From Victivallales bacterium (GTDB lineage Bacteria > Verrucomicrobiota > Lentisphaeria > Victivallales > SZUA-371), in the NCBI GenBank assembly GCA_028691155.1, contig JAQUZV010000062.1:1-9470 (forward strand): a stretch of DNA of 9,470 nucleotides, written 5' to 3'. The notes below the pieces were generated by a model. That model ran no database searches. It saw only the letters and a list, made by a program, of their open reading frames with translations, and was not told where the DNA came from. Positions within the stretch are counted from its first letter, which is position 1. Every line of letters starts with the position of its first letter. The translations under genes and the position numbers were made by a program. Shown piece by piece: positions 1-6,019 of the stretch.

Positions 1-397
1 TTTCGTCGGCGCCGGCAATATCATGCGTGGGTGGGTAGGCAACACTGGGCGAACTGGTGTAAACCAGACGACCAATACCCTGTTCCCGGCAGGCCTGCAG
101 TACATTGGCCGTCCCGGTGACATTGATGTCGTAATACTCACGATAATCGCCCCAGACTCCGGCTTTGGCGGCGGTGTGAAACACCACTGTCGCTCCCGCA
201 CACGCCCGGCGCACCGCCGTGACATCCCGGATATCACCCCGGACTACCGTCACCCCGAGTTGTTCCAACTCGGCGTTGCCGCGTCGGGATAAGCTCACCA
301 CCCGGTGACAACCGCATTCCTGCAACGCTTCAATCAGGTATCGGCCCAGAAAACCGCTACCGCCGGTAACGACGGCCTGTTGCTCTTGCCAGTTCAT
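1..397 (-). CDS. OleD-like NAD(P)-dependent reductase / 3-beta-HSD family SDR (partial, N-terminal 132 residues)
   Basis: This is the N-terminal part of an extended short-chain dehydrogenase; the rest lies beyond the left edge. The Rossmann nucleotide-binding motif VTGGSGFLG is at residues 10-18, GDIRD at 54-58 (the loop next to the adenine ring), the strongly conserved FHTAAKAGVWG at 73-83, NVTGT at 92-96 and LVYTSSPSV at 111-119. The AAKAGVWG plus YTSxPSV combination followed by an acidic D-I-x-G-x-D-E stretch is, from memory, typical of OleD. OleD is the 2-alkyl-3-oxoalkanoate reductase of long-chain olefin biosynthesis, and related 3-beta-hydroxysteroid dehydrogenase/isomerase-like enzymes share the pattern. 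The catalytic YxxxK lies outside the window. The ATG at 395-397 has a weak AGG 7 bases upstream. The preceding same-strand gene ends 31 bases upstream, so co-transcription is possible. SDR membership is certain. The OleD assignment is a resemblance; a generic NAD-dependent epimerase is the alternative. Confidence 0.85.
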   Translation of the reverse strand, partial: MNWQEQQAVVTGGSGFLGRYLIEALQECGCHRVVSLSRRGNAELEQLGVTVVRGDIRDVTAVRRACAGATVVFHTAAKAGVWGDYREYYDINVTGTANVLQACREQGIGRLVYTSSPSVAYPPTHDIAGADE

Positions 398-428
398 CCG
401 GATGCCTGGTGCTCAGAACGGCCGGGAC

Positions 429-1790
429 TTAATCATTTTCAATATTTTCCGGCAGGAATTTCCGCAGGATGGCGGCAAAAAGCGTCAGCCGGCAGGAAAC
501 CTTTTTCCCGGTGCATCCCAACTGGACACTGAGGTATTGGCGGTTGTTGAAATTGACGTTGCCGTAAAACATTCCGTAGCGTGACAAATCGGGGATATTG
601 GCGGGAACGCTTTTAAGCAGCTTCATGGCGCTGTCGGAGGTAAGCTGACCAGCGACAAAGTCGAAATATTTGCCGTGAACATTGCCGAACAACGTATAGC
701 GGCTTTTCGGAATACTATAAATCTGCACCAATCCATCCTTGCCCGCAACATAGCGGGGAATGCTCTTCATGGTCTGGTTGACATTGGCCGCATCCCGGTC
801 CCGGTCGAAATAGAATCGGGCAAACGCCGTGGTCCGCCCGTCTTCGGCCTTTTTCATGAAATAGGTCACCTGGCCATTGCTGTTGGTCGCCATGCTCTGC
901 ATCAGGCGCAGATAATCTTTCTGTTCCGGTTGGGTCAACCCGCTTTCGATATTGGTCAGGAAATGCGCCAACGCTTCGCGGGCCGGCTCGAAAGGCGTAA
1001 TATTGAAGGTGGCGGAAATGTTTTTGGTCGAAACCAATCCCGGCAAACGGTTTTCAGATGCGGACTGGAGCTTGATGAATTCCGCCAGATGCGATTTGCT
1101 TTCCGGTACCATCTCCATGTTGATGACCATGCGGTCATGACGGACGTTGATGGTTGCGGACAGCGTGGTAACCTGAGCCAGAATAGCTTCGATCCCGGCG
1201 TTGTGCCGGGTGAACTGCGCCGTATCGGTCGCGGTTACATCGCCGTTGGTCAGCAGCGTCTTGAGCCACAACAACAATTCCGTCGTGCCGCCTTTGACCT
1301 GACGGGAAATGGCGGCGGTCTGAAATTGAAGCGCCACATCGGCATAAGTATCGGGGGCACTGGGCGCCCGGTCGATGCTGTTCAGCAGTTCCACACTGTT
1401 GCTGATCAGAGCCCGGGTATCGATGGGGCGGGTATATGCGGTTTTGCCCATCACGGTAACCTGTTCCGGCAGAGGGTATCCGGACTCACGGTTAACCAAA
1501 ATGCACCAGTCCAGAGAGTTGCACTGACGACCTTTCGGGATGAAATAGAAAATCTGGGTGCGGGAATCCTTGAAGTCAAACCCACGCATTTCGGGATTGA
1601 ACATAATTGCCGCCGAGGCAATTACCGGGAAAGATTTCTTTTTGGGATCGACACTCTGTAATAATTGGGTCAGTCGGGGAGTCAATTTGGAAAATTCACG
1701 AATATCGATCATTCCTACTTTTTCGAATTTCTCCGCTTTGATCGTGACGCAAAACACCAAGAGCAACACGAACGTAGTCAATCTATGCAT
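429..1790 (-). CDS. Secreted protein of unknown function, about 453 aa
   Basis: I do not recognise this protein. I chose the ATG at 1788-1790 because GAGGGA sits just upstream and the product then opens with a compact signal peptide: MHR, a hydrophobic core at about residues 5-17, and a plausible signal peptidase I site after TIKA at residue 19. The Cys at 14 does not make a proper lipobox because Phe precedes it. An in-frame ATG at 1802 and one at 1874 would only bury the signal. The mature part is mixed alpha/beta with no obvious repeats. It has two close Cys pairs, CNSLDWC and, near the C-terminus, CTGKKVSC, which could form disulfides in the periplasm. There is no catalytic motif I can name. 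A structural or surface role is inference from export alone. It ends 31 bases before the SDR gene and may share its transcript. A long plus-strand frame overlaps it but looks like an antisense shadow. Confidence 0.8.
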   Translation of the reverse strand: MHRLTTFVLLLVFCVTIKAEKFEKVGMIDIREFSKLTPRLTQLLQSVDPKKKSFPVIASAAIMFNPEMRGFDFKDSRTQIFYFIPKGRQCNSLDWCILVNRESGYPLPEQVTVMGKTAYTRPIDTRALISNSVELLNSIDRAPSAPDTYADVALQFQTAAISRQVKGGTTELLLWLKTLLTNGDVTATDTAQFTRHNAGIEAILAQVTTLSATINVRHDRMVINMEMVPESKSHLAEFIKLQSASENRLPGLVSTKNISATFNITPFEPAREALAHFLTNIESGLTQPEQKDYLRLMQSMATNSNGQVTYFMKKAEDGRTTAFARFYFDRDRDAANVNQTMKSIPRYVAGKDGLVQIYSIPKSRYTLFGNVHGKYFDFVAGQLTSDSAMKLLKSVPANIPDLSRYGMFYGNVNFNNRQYLSVQLGCTGKKVSCRLTLFAAILRKFLPENIEND

Positions 1791-1826
1791 TTTTTCCCTC
1801 ATGCGTTGTAAATTACCACGGCACGA

Positions 1827-1845
1827 CAGCGCACCGCAAGCGCTG
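1827..1845 (-). other. Hairpin in the 5' leader of the secreted-protein gene
   Basis: Six complementary base pairs (CAGCGC against GCGCTG) enclose a 7-base loop, about 40 bases upstream of the chosen start codon. If the promoter near 1942-1969 is real, this lies in a leader of roughly 145 bases. It could affect mRNA stability or translation, but a stem this short may be fortuitous. Confidence 0.3.
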
Positions 1846-1941
1846 ACGGGCCGGAACCAGACCGAACCCTGCAATTGCCGTTCTGCCCAGAGCAGTATTT
1901 ATCCCACTATCATGAACAGATACAGGCTTTGACTCCTAAGA

Positions 1942-1969
1942 AATATAACTCCGTATCCATGAATGTAAA
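1942..1969 (-). promoter_or_regulatory. Candidate sigma-70-type promoter for the secreted-protein gene
   Basis: Read on the minus strand, TTTACA (1964-1969) and TATATT (1942-1947) are separated by 16 bases. Each has one mismatch to the TTGACA/TATAAT consensus. Transcription would start near 1935 and give a leader of about 145 bases before the ATG at 1790. This is a by-eye match in AT-rich DNA. Position and orientation fit the gene, but nothing else supports it. Confidence 0.4.
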
Positions 1970-2193
1970 GAAAAAACTGCTTGATTTTCCGCTTTTTACG
2001 GTTTAAAACCGGAACCTCCATTGCGATTATGCCTCAAACATGATTCCTTTCGGCGGGCGGCAAACCATATTTTCATTTATTTCGGTTCGTAATCCGGATA
2101 AAAAACGGTTTTTTCAAAAAAAACGGTAACAGATGGGAACAAAATGAAAATCGTACGGTCTAAACCAATATCACCAACTTTCCCTTTTCTTCT

Positions 2194-2230
2194 GCTCCCC
2201 GCCGGCCCCGGCGGGGAGCTCTCCTTTTTT
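2194..2230 (+). terminator. Strong hairpin plus T-run, terminator-like on the plus strand
   Basis: GCTCCCCGCCGG (2194-2205) pairs perfectly with CCGGCGGGGAGC (2208-2219). In RNA the top pairs would open to leave about 10 pairs and a 6-base loop. TCTCC then TTTTTT (2225-2230) follows on the plus strand, five bases after the stem. On the minus strand the sequence after the stem is purine-rich, so termination in the direction of the neighbouring genes is unlikely. No plus-strand gene ends here, so its purpose is unclear. Confidence 0.5.
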
Positions 2231-2383
2231 ACCGCCCGCACCAAATCGGAAACAAGAGAACAATCTTCTTGTCCCCGCCGCGCGACACCGAGGCGTACCG
2301 GGCTCGTTGAACAAACGGTAAGCGGTTTATTGCCAAAGGAAAAGATCGCAGTAAAGATGATTTTATGTCGGGTTGTTCCATGT

Positions 2384-2410
2384 TTCCCCCTAAAAAAACG
2401 TGTGGGGAAA
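2384..2410. repeat. Inverted repeat, 7-bp arms with a 13-base loop
   Basis: TTTCCCC near 2384-2390 is complementary to GGGGAAA at 2404-2410, around an A-rich loop. The pairing can be extended outward to ATGTTT/AAAAACAT if two unpaired A are allowed. No T-run follows on either strand, so it is not a standard terminator. It could be an operator or part of a structured RNA, or chance. Confidence 0.3.
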
Positions 2411-2435
2411 AACATTCCTTCGATGGTCGATGACA

Positions 2436-2449
2436 ACGCCGCGCGGCGT
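2436..2449. repeat. Perfect 14-base GC palindrome
   Basis: ACGCCGCGCGGCGT is fully self-complementary. On the plus strand an A-run follows (2451-2456), so it does not have the form of an intrinsic terminator in either direction. A dimeric regulator could bind such a site, but short GC palindromes occur by chance in GC-rich DNA. Confidence 0.3.
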
Positions 2450-2540
2450 CAAAAAAGAGGTAATCCGACTCGGGAATGCGACTCCTGCCGGTGATGGCCG
2501 GAAACCGTTTCCCTCTTGCCGCCGGAATAATAATTTTTTC

Positions 2541-2559
2541 ATCCGTTCCGGCAACGGAT
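2541..2559 (-). terminator. Weak hairpin at the end of the sigma/anti-sigma operon
   Basis: ATCCGTT and AACGGAT pair over 7 bp around a GCCGG loop, starting at the stop codon of the anti-sigma gene. On the minus strand the following bases are GAAAAAATTATTATT rather than a T-run, so termination would be weak or Rho-assisted. An extended pairing with a bulge (AATAAT against ATTATT) is possible. The position fits an operon end; the sequence only partly does. Confidence 0.35.
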
Positions 2560-3446
2560 TATTTCCCGACCACAAATTCAGCGTAATAAACAATCGGCGT
2601 GCTGCCTTTGCCGGTAAAAACATTCTGTTCCGGCTGCGGGGCTGCCGGAGAAAGCAGTTCCAGGCCGCTGGCTCTACAGGCCCGCACCAGATGCACCAGC
2701 TCCAGTTTGGTCAGTCCGGCGATAAGGCGCAGACTGTTGCCGTTGTGAATCAGACGGATGTTGTTTTCCGGCACGTGCATCTTTTTCAGGAATCCGGTCA
2801 GCAGCAGCGCGGCGTCTTCGGTATTTCCTACCGCCCATACCTGTTGTACCTGAGCGGCAATATCGACCGGTTTGCGGCGGCGGTCAATGGAGGCCATGGC
2901 ATCGGTAAAGACCGGGGCGGAGGTTCCCCCGTAACTGGCACCCACCAGACTGCCGGCGGAAATAAAGGCACTGTCGGGGGAGGAGTGAGTCACTATGTCC
3001 GCCGGGGCGGACGCGTTGGGCGCGGAAGCAACGGCGTGGGCATGCCCGTCGTCATGAGTTCCCGACAACGCCACCTCCTGTTGGTTGCCGATTGGAACCG
3101 TTGGAGGAACCGTCTTGTCCGTTACAATATAAAAGACCACACCGCAGCAAACGGCGAATGCCGCCGCCAACGACAAAATACGGTGCAGATGCGGAAAACG
3201 GATGGTGGCGTTTTCCCGGGCCACCGCGGCTTTGATCCGTTCGCTCAGTCCTTCCGGCGTTGCGGTGGTAATTGCCGTGGCGATACGGGCGTCGATTTCC
3301 CGGTACTCGTCCAGCCGGCGCCGGCACCGGGGACAGGCGGCAATGTGCGCATAAACGGGAGCATCCGGGGACAATTCTCCGTCAAGGAACGCACTGATGT
3401 CCTCGAACGAGGGGCATTCCCTTACGTCATTTAGATTTTCTTTCAT
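2559..3446 (-). CDS. Transmembrane zinc-finger anti-sigma factor, 295 aa
   Basis: This protein most likely binds and inhibits the ECF sigma factor encoded just upstream. The N-terminal cytoplasmic part carries a ZAS-type zinc-binding set: Cys11, His34, Cys38 and Cys41 (the HxxxCxxC signature HIAACPRC). It is followed by a helical linker and one membrane segment at about residues 90-108, which contains two adjacent cysteines (100-101). A segment with the His-rich run HDDGHAH and low-complexity Ala/Ser/Pro content follows. A C-terminal extracytoplasmic domain from about residue 195 matches no family I recognise. I chose the ATG at 3444-3446: AGGGAG sits 9 bases upstream. The alternative ATG at 3506 overlaps the sigma gene, lacks a ribosome binding site and adds a polar tail. 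The gap to the sigma stop is 19 bases, so the two are an operon. The signal sensed is unknown. Confidence 0.88.
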   Translation of the reverse strand: MKENLNDVRECPSFEDISAFLDGELSPDAPVYAHIAACPRCRRRLDEYREIDARIATAITTATPEGLSERIKAAVARENATIRFPHLHRILSLAAAFAVCCGVVFYIVTDKTVPPTVPIGNQQEVALSGTHDDGHAHAVASAPNASAPADIVTHSSPDSAFISAGSLVGASYGGTSAPVFTDAMASIDRRRKPVDIAAQVQQVWAVGNTEDAALLLTGFLKKMHVPENNIRLIHNGNSLRLIAGLTKLELVHLVRACRASGLELLSPAAPQPEQNVFTGKGSTPIVYYAEFVVGK

Positions 3447-3465
3447 TTTTCCGCACTCCCTCTCG

Positions 3466-4092
3466 TCATCTTGTCTTTGATCCGGTGAATCTTCCGGGAT
3501 CGGCATGGCCCAGAATCAGCCGCAGCATTTCCCGGCCGCGGGCAATCCGCGATTTTACGGTTCCGATCTTGCATTGCAATGTCGCGGCAATATCGTCGTA
3601 GGACATTTCCCGGACGTGCCGCAGGATCATGGTTTCCCGCACGTTGTCGGGCAAATCTTCAATCCCTTTTTCCACCAGACACTCCAGTTCATTGTTTTCC
3701 AACTGTCCGTCCGGGGTCTGCGATTCATCGGGAATGGACATGTCTTCCGGGTTGTCACTGTCGTCCAATCCCGGCATGTGGCCGGAAATGCTGAGGTTCA
3801 GCTCCGAACCGCGCCGCCGGTTCCAATGGTACCGGTTACGGGAAAGATTGACCACAATCCGATGCAACCAGGTCTCCAGACTCGACTCGCCGCGAAATTT
3901 GTCCAACGCCCGAAACGCCCGGACAAACGCATCCTGAACCACCTCCTCGGCATCCTCGTGGCTGCCGAGCAGACCATAGGCCACCTGAAAAAGCTTGGCG
4001 GAATAGGTCTCAACAAGCACCTCAAAGACTTTTTTGTTGCCGGACTTGAATTCCGCAATCAGTTTCCGGTCGTCAGCCGTGACGGTTTTCAT
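3466..4092 (-). CDS. ECF (sigma-24/RpoE-type) RNA polymerase sigma factor, 208 aa
   Basis: This is a group 4 sigma factor that would direct RNA polymerase to a stress or envelope regulon. Region 2 spans about residues 23-94, with the core-binding DAEEVVQDAFVRAF at 47-60 and the -10-recognition part FRGESSLETWLHRIVVN at 66-82. A linker of about 50 acidic and polar residues (95-145) is on the long side. Region 4 spans about 146-194, with a helix-turn-helix in MSYDDIAATLQCKIGTVKSRIARGR. The protein has no extra C-terminal domain. In the upstream direction a stop codon lies in frame 7 codons before the ATG, so this is the first possible start, although no clear Shine-Dalgarno precedes it. The anti-sigma gene follows directly, which is the usual arrangement for self-contained ECF modules. 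Such operons are often autoregulated, but I cannot define the cognate promoter here. Confidence 0.95.
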   Translation of the reverse strand: MKTVTADDRKLIAEFKSGNKKVFEVLVETYSAKLFQVAYGLLGSHEDAEEVVQDAFVRAFRALDKFRGESSLETWLHRIVVNLSRNRYHWNRRRGSELNLSISGHMPGLDDSDNPEDMSIPDESQTPDGQLENNELECLVEKGIEDLPDNVRETMILRHVREMSYDDIAATLQCKIGTVKSRIARGREMLRLILGHADPGRFTGSKTR

Positions 4093-4118
4093 TATAGCGA
4101 CCCAATCGGATTAGACAA
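4091..4118 (-). promoter_or_regulatory. Promoter-like TTGTCT-N16-TATAAT overlapping the sigma start codon
   Basis: On the minus strand TTGTCT (4113-4118) and a perfect TATAAT (4091-4096) are 16 bases apart, and the -10 hexamer runs into the ATG of the sigma gene. A transcript from it would begin just inside the coding region, so it could not give a normal leader. It may be coincidence, a binding site that blocks elongation, or a sign that the true start lies downstream. Confidence 0.3.
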
Positions 4119-4356
4119 CGGAATACGGCTTTTGTTGCATTATTCCGTCGTGTGGTGTAAATTTTTTATTACTTTATCGTCGGAGACGACAATCTGATTT
4201 TGCATTTTGTAAATTAAGTAAGATATTCTGATTCGGGACAGATATCAAGAATGTTTTCACATATTTTCCCGGCAAGTTTTACGATATCATCCGTCCGGGG
4301 CGGGAAAATCGGCTTCCGTCCGCAGGAGTACGGAACGATCAAACGGAGCGTTGTCC
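4093..4356. promoter_or_regulatory. Divergent intergenic region between the sigma operon and the deacylase gene
   Basis: This spacer of about 264 bases is AT-rich and must hold the promoters of both divergent transcription units. It contains a small inverted repeat, TCGTC-GGA-GACGA (4177-4189), which could be an operator. A loose TTGCAT-N17-ATATTC match on the plus strand (about 4203-4231) might serve the deacylase gene but is weak. I see no riboswitch or coding potential. GGAG at 4345-4348 is the ribosome binding site of the deacylase. Confidence 0.4.
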
Positions 4357-5934
4357 ATGTCGACTTTGCTGCTGGAAAATGTTATTATCGTCGATGGAAC
4401 CGGGGCGCCGCCATATCGGGGCTCCGTTTGGATCGACACCGGGAAAATCCGGAGCGTTTGCCCGGCCGGCACCCCGGAACCGGACCCGGCGGTTGCCGAC
4501 CGGACCATGGACGGCAACGGGATGATGCTGTGTCCCGGCTTTATCGATGCGCACAGTCATTCGGATCTGGCGTTGCTGGCCGCGCCGGAAGCGTTCGGCA
4601 AATTGTCCCAGGGCATTACCACCGAAGTCAACGGCAACTGCGGGTTGTCGCCGTTTCCGGTCACCGCCCGCAACCGGGCGCATCTGGAAGAACTTTATGC
4701 CGGTTACGGCGTTCCGCTCTCCTGGCACTCCTACGCGGAATATGCCGCGGTGCTGCAACAGGCGGCTCCGGCCATCAACGTCCTGTCCCTCTGCGGTCAC
4801 AATACCCTGCGGGCCGCGGTGCTCGGGTACGGCCGCGCGCCGCTGACCGCCGCGGCCGGCGACGCAATGCAGTCGTTGCTGTATCGGGCTCTGGTCGAAG
4901 GCGCCGCCGGTTTTTCCTCCGGGCTGATCTATATTCCGGGCAAATTTGCTCCGCCGGAGGAACTGGAAGGCCTGTTGCGGGTACTCCGACCGTTCCGTCG
5001 TCCCTATACCACCCATCTGCGCAGCGAGGGGGTGCAATTACTGGAAGCGTTGACCGAAGCCATTACCGTATCGCAACGGGCCGGGATTCCGCACCTCCAT
5101 CTCAGTCACCTGAAAACGGCCGGCGCCGCCAACTGGCATAAACTCGACGCCGCGCTGGAACTCATTGCTGAAGGCAAGGCTTCGGGACTGCATATTACCG
5201 CCGACCGTTATCCGTATATCGAGTCGATGACCAATTTGAGCGTTATTCTGCCGCCGCCCTACGATGACATCGATGATGTCACCCTGATGCGCCGCCTGGC
5301 CGATCCTGCCGAACCGGAGCGTCTGGAGGCGGCGCTCGCCGCCATCGCTCCGACCCGCTGGGACACGGTCCGGCTCGTTACCGCCGCTCCTGGAAAGTAT
5401 CATGCATTGCAGGGTTTTACCTTCCGGGAGATTGCCGCCAGCACCGGGCTTACGCCGTCCCGCATCTGCCGGGAACTGCTGGTCGAAGACACGCCCGGAA
5501 CCATGGCGGCATTCCGGGGCATGAATCCCGTCAATCTGCGCCGGATTCTGGCTTGGCCCGATGTCTGTTGCGGCACGGACGAGACCGCCCGGCCCCGGGA
5601 TTACCGGCTGGGCCGCAGCCATCCGCGCGGCTTCGGTTCTTTTCCGGAATTTTACCGCCTGTTGCAGCCGTCGTTGTCCCCGGAACAGATCATTTACAAA
5701 ATGACGGGATTGCCGGCCGCCATCTTCGGGCTGCCGGACCGCGGCATTATTGCTCCGGGTTACGCCGCCGATTTGGTGCTGCTCGATCCGGCGGCCTTGT
5801 CCGGGCCAGCCGATTTTGCCGCTCCGCATACCCCGGCACGCGGTATCGGCGCGGTGTTTGTCAATGGGGAGACGGCCTATTCCGACGGCCGGGTTATCGC
5901 CCGGGCCGGACAAGTGTTGTCGCCGCAAATTTAA
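4357..5934 (+). CDS. N-acyl-D-amino-acid deacylase (D-aminoacylase), 525 aa
   Basis: This amidohydrolase-superfamily enzyme would hydrolyse N-acyl-D-amino acids to a D-amino acid and a carboxylate in the cytoplasm; no signal peptide is present. The metal site is intact: HSH at 66-68 (HSHSD), the bridging Cys95 in NGNCG, His220 in THLRSE, His251 in HLSHLKTAG and Asp408 in GTDE. These positions align almost one to one with the residues known from Alcaligenes D-aminoacylase. SHPR at 421-424, DRYPY and the C-terminal PGYAADLVLLD of the composite beta-sandwich are also present. Length is normal. The ATG at 4357 has GGAG 8 bases upstream; an in-frame TTG at 4351 would leave only 2 bases, so ATG is preferred. 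The gene stands alone between divergent and downstream regulators. It may salvage D-residues from peptidoglycan or the diet. The acyl and side-chain preference cannot be read from sequence, and dihydroorotase-like relatives are the main alternative. Confidence 0.93.
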   Translation: MSTLLLENVIIVDGTGAPPYRGSVWIDTGKIRSVCPAGTPEPDPAVADRTMDGNGMMLCPGFIDAHSHSDLALLAAPEAFGKLSQGITTEVNGNCGLSPFPVTARNRAHLEELYAGYGVPLSWHSYAEYAAVLQQAAPAINVLSLCGHNTLRAAVLGYGRAPLTAAAGDAMQSLLYRALVEGAAGFSSGLIYIPGKFAPPEELEGLLRVLRPFRRPYTTHLRSEGVQLLEALTEAITVSQRAGIPHLHLSHLKTAGAANWHKLDAALELIAEGKASGLHITADRYPYIESMTNLSVILPPPYDDIDDVTLMRRLADPAEPERLEAALAAIAPTRWDTVRLVTAAPGKYHALQGFTFREIAASTGLTPSRICRELLVEDTPGTMAAFRGMNPVNLRRILAWPDVCCGTDETARPRDYRLGRSHPRGFGSFPEFYRLLQPSLSPEQIIYKMTGLPAAIFGLPDRGIIAPGYAADLVLLDPAALSGPADFAAPHTPARGIGAVFVNGETAYSDGRVIARAGQVLSPQI

Positions 5935-5958
5935 CCGTTTTCTAACCCGGCAGTCACA

Positions 5959-5983
5959 GCGGGATAATATGGCGGGATTATAT
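5959..5983 (+). promoter_or_regulatory. Tandem 12-base direct repeat upstream of the response regulator gene
   Basis: GCGGGATAATAT (5959-5970) and GCGGGATTATAT (5972-5983) differ at one base and start 13 bases apart. Each also contains a -10-like AT-rich core. They end about 36 bases before the response regulator start. Tandem half-sites like these are how OmpR/PhoB-type dimers bind DNA, although the usual Pho-box period is 11 rather than 13. This could be an autoregulatory site or part of the promoter; the repeat is real, the function inferred. Confidence 0.4.
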
Positions 5984-6019
5984 TGTTAAAATAGTTAATA
6001 ACCCATGAGGAAATTACTG

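Larger units (their letters stand above)
1970..2558. other. Gene-free spacer of about 590 bases with several inverted repeats
   Basis: No reading frame here looks like a real gene. The open frames of 77-119 codons have odd composition, run through the hairpins and lack a convincing ribosome binding site. The left half is AT-rich, with a repeated AAAACGGT element and long A and T runs at 2101-2127. The stretch contains a strong GC-rich hairpin (2194-2219), a longer-looped inverted repeat (2384-2410) and a perfect 14-base palindrome (2436-2449). It separates the anti-sigma gene from the secreted-protein gene, both on the minus strand. It could hold a small RNA, upstream regulatory sites or a decayed gene. 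I cannot tell which, and I see no tRNA, riboswitch or known RNA fold. Confidence 0.5.

Noticed and set aside
675..1661. Long plus-strand open frame of 328 codons opposite the secreted-protein gene
   Set aside because: The minus-strand frame has a signal peptide, a ribosome binding site and normal composition. The plus-strand frame has His/Arg/Gln-rich antisense composition, no ribosome binding site and no recognisable motif.
2077..2436. Minus-strand frame of 119 codons in the spacer
   Set aside because: There is no ribosome binding site of note, the composition is unlike the neighbouring genes, and the frame covers several inverted repeats.
2436..2456. GC palindrome plus homopolymer run as a terminator of the minus-strand operon
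   Set aside because: On the minus strand the T-run comes before the palindrome, not after it, so the order is wrong for intrinsic termination.
2144..2494. Plus-strand frame of 116 codons in the spacer (MKIVRS start)
   Set aside because: It runs through the strong hairpin, has a weak ribosome binding site, shows low-complexity basic and proline-rich composition and has no recognisable domain.
3446..3506. Longer N-terminus for the anti-sigma factor beginning at 3506
   Set aside because: It would overlap the sigma gene by about 40 bases, lacks a ribosome binding site and adds a polar tail not expected in the family. The ATG at 3446 has AGGGAG at good spacing.
4251..5141. Plus-strand frame of 296 codons overlapping the start of the deacylase
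   Set aside because: It is out of frame with the deacylase, which has all family motifs. This frame is Arg/Gly-rich and has no motif.
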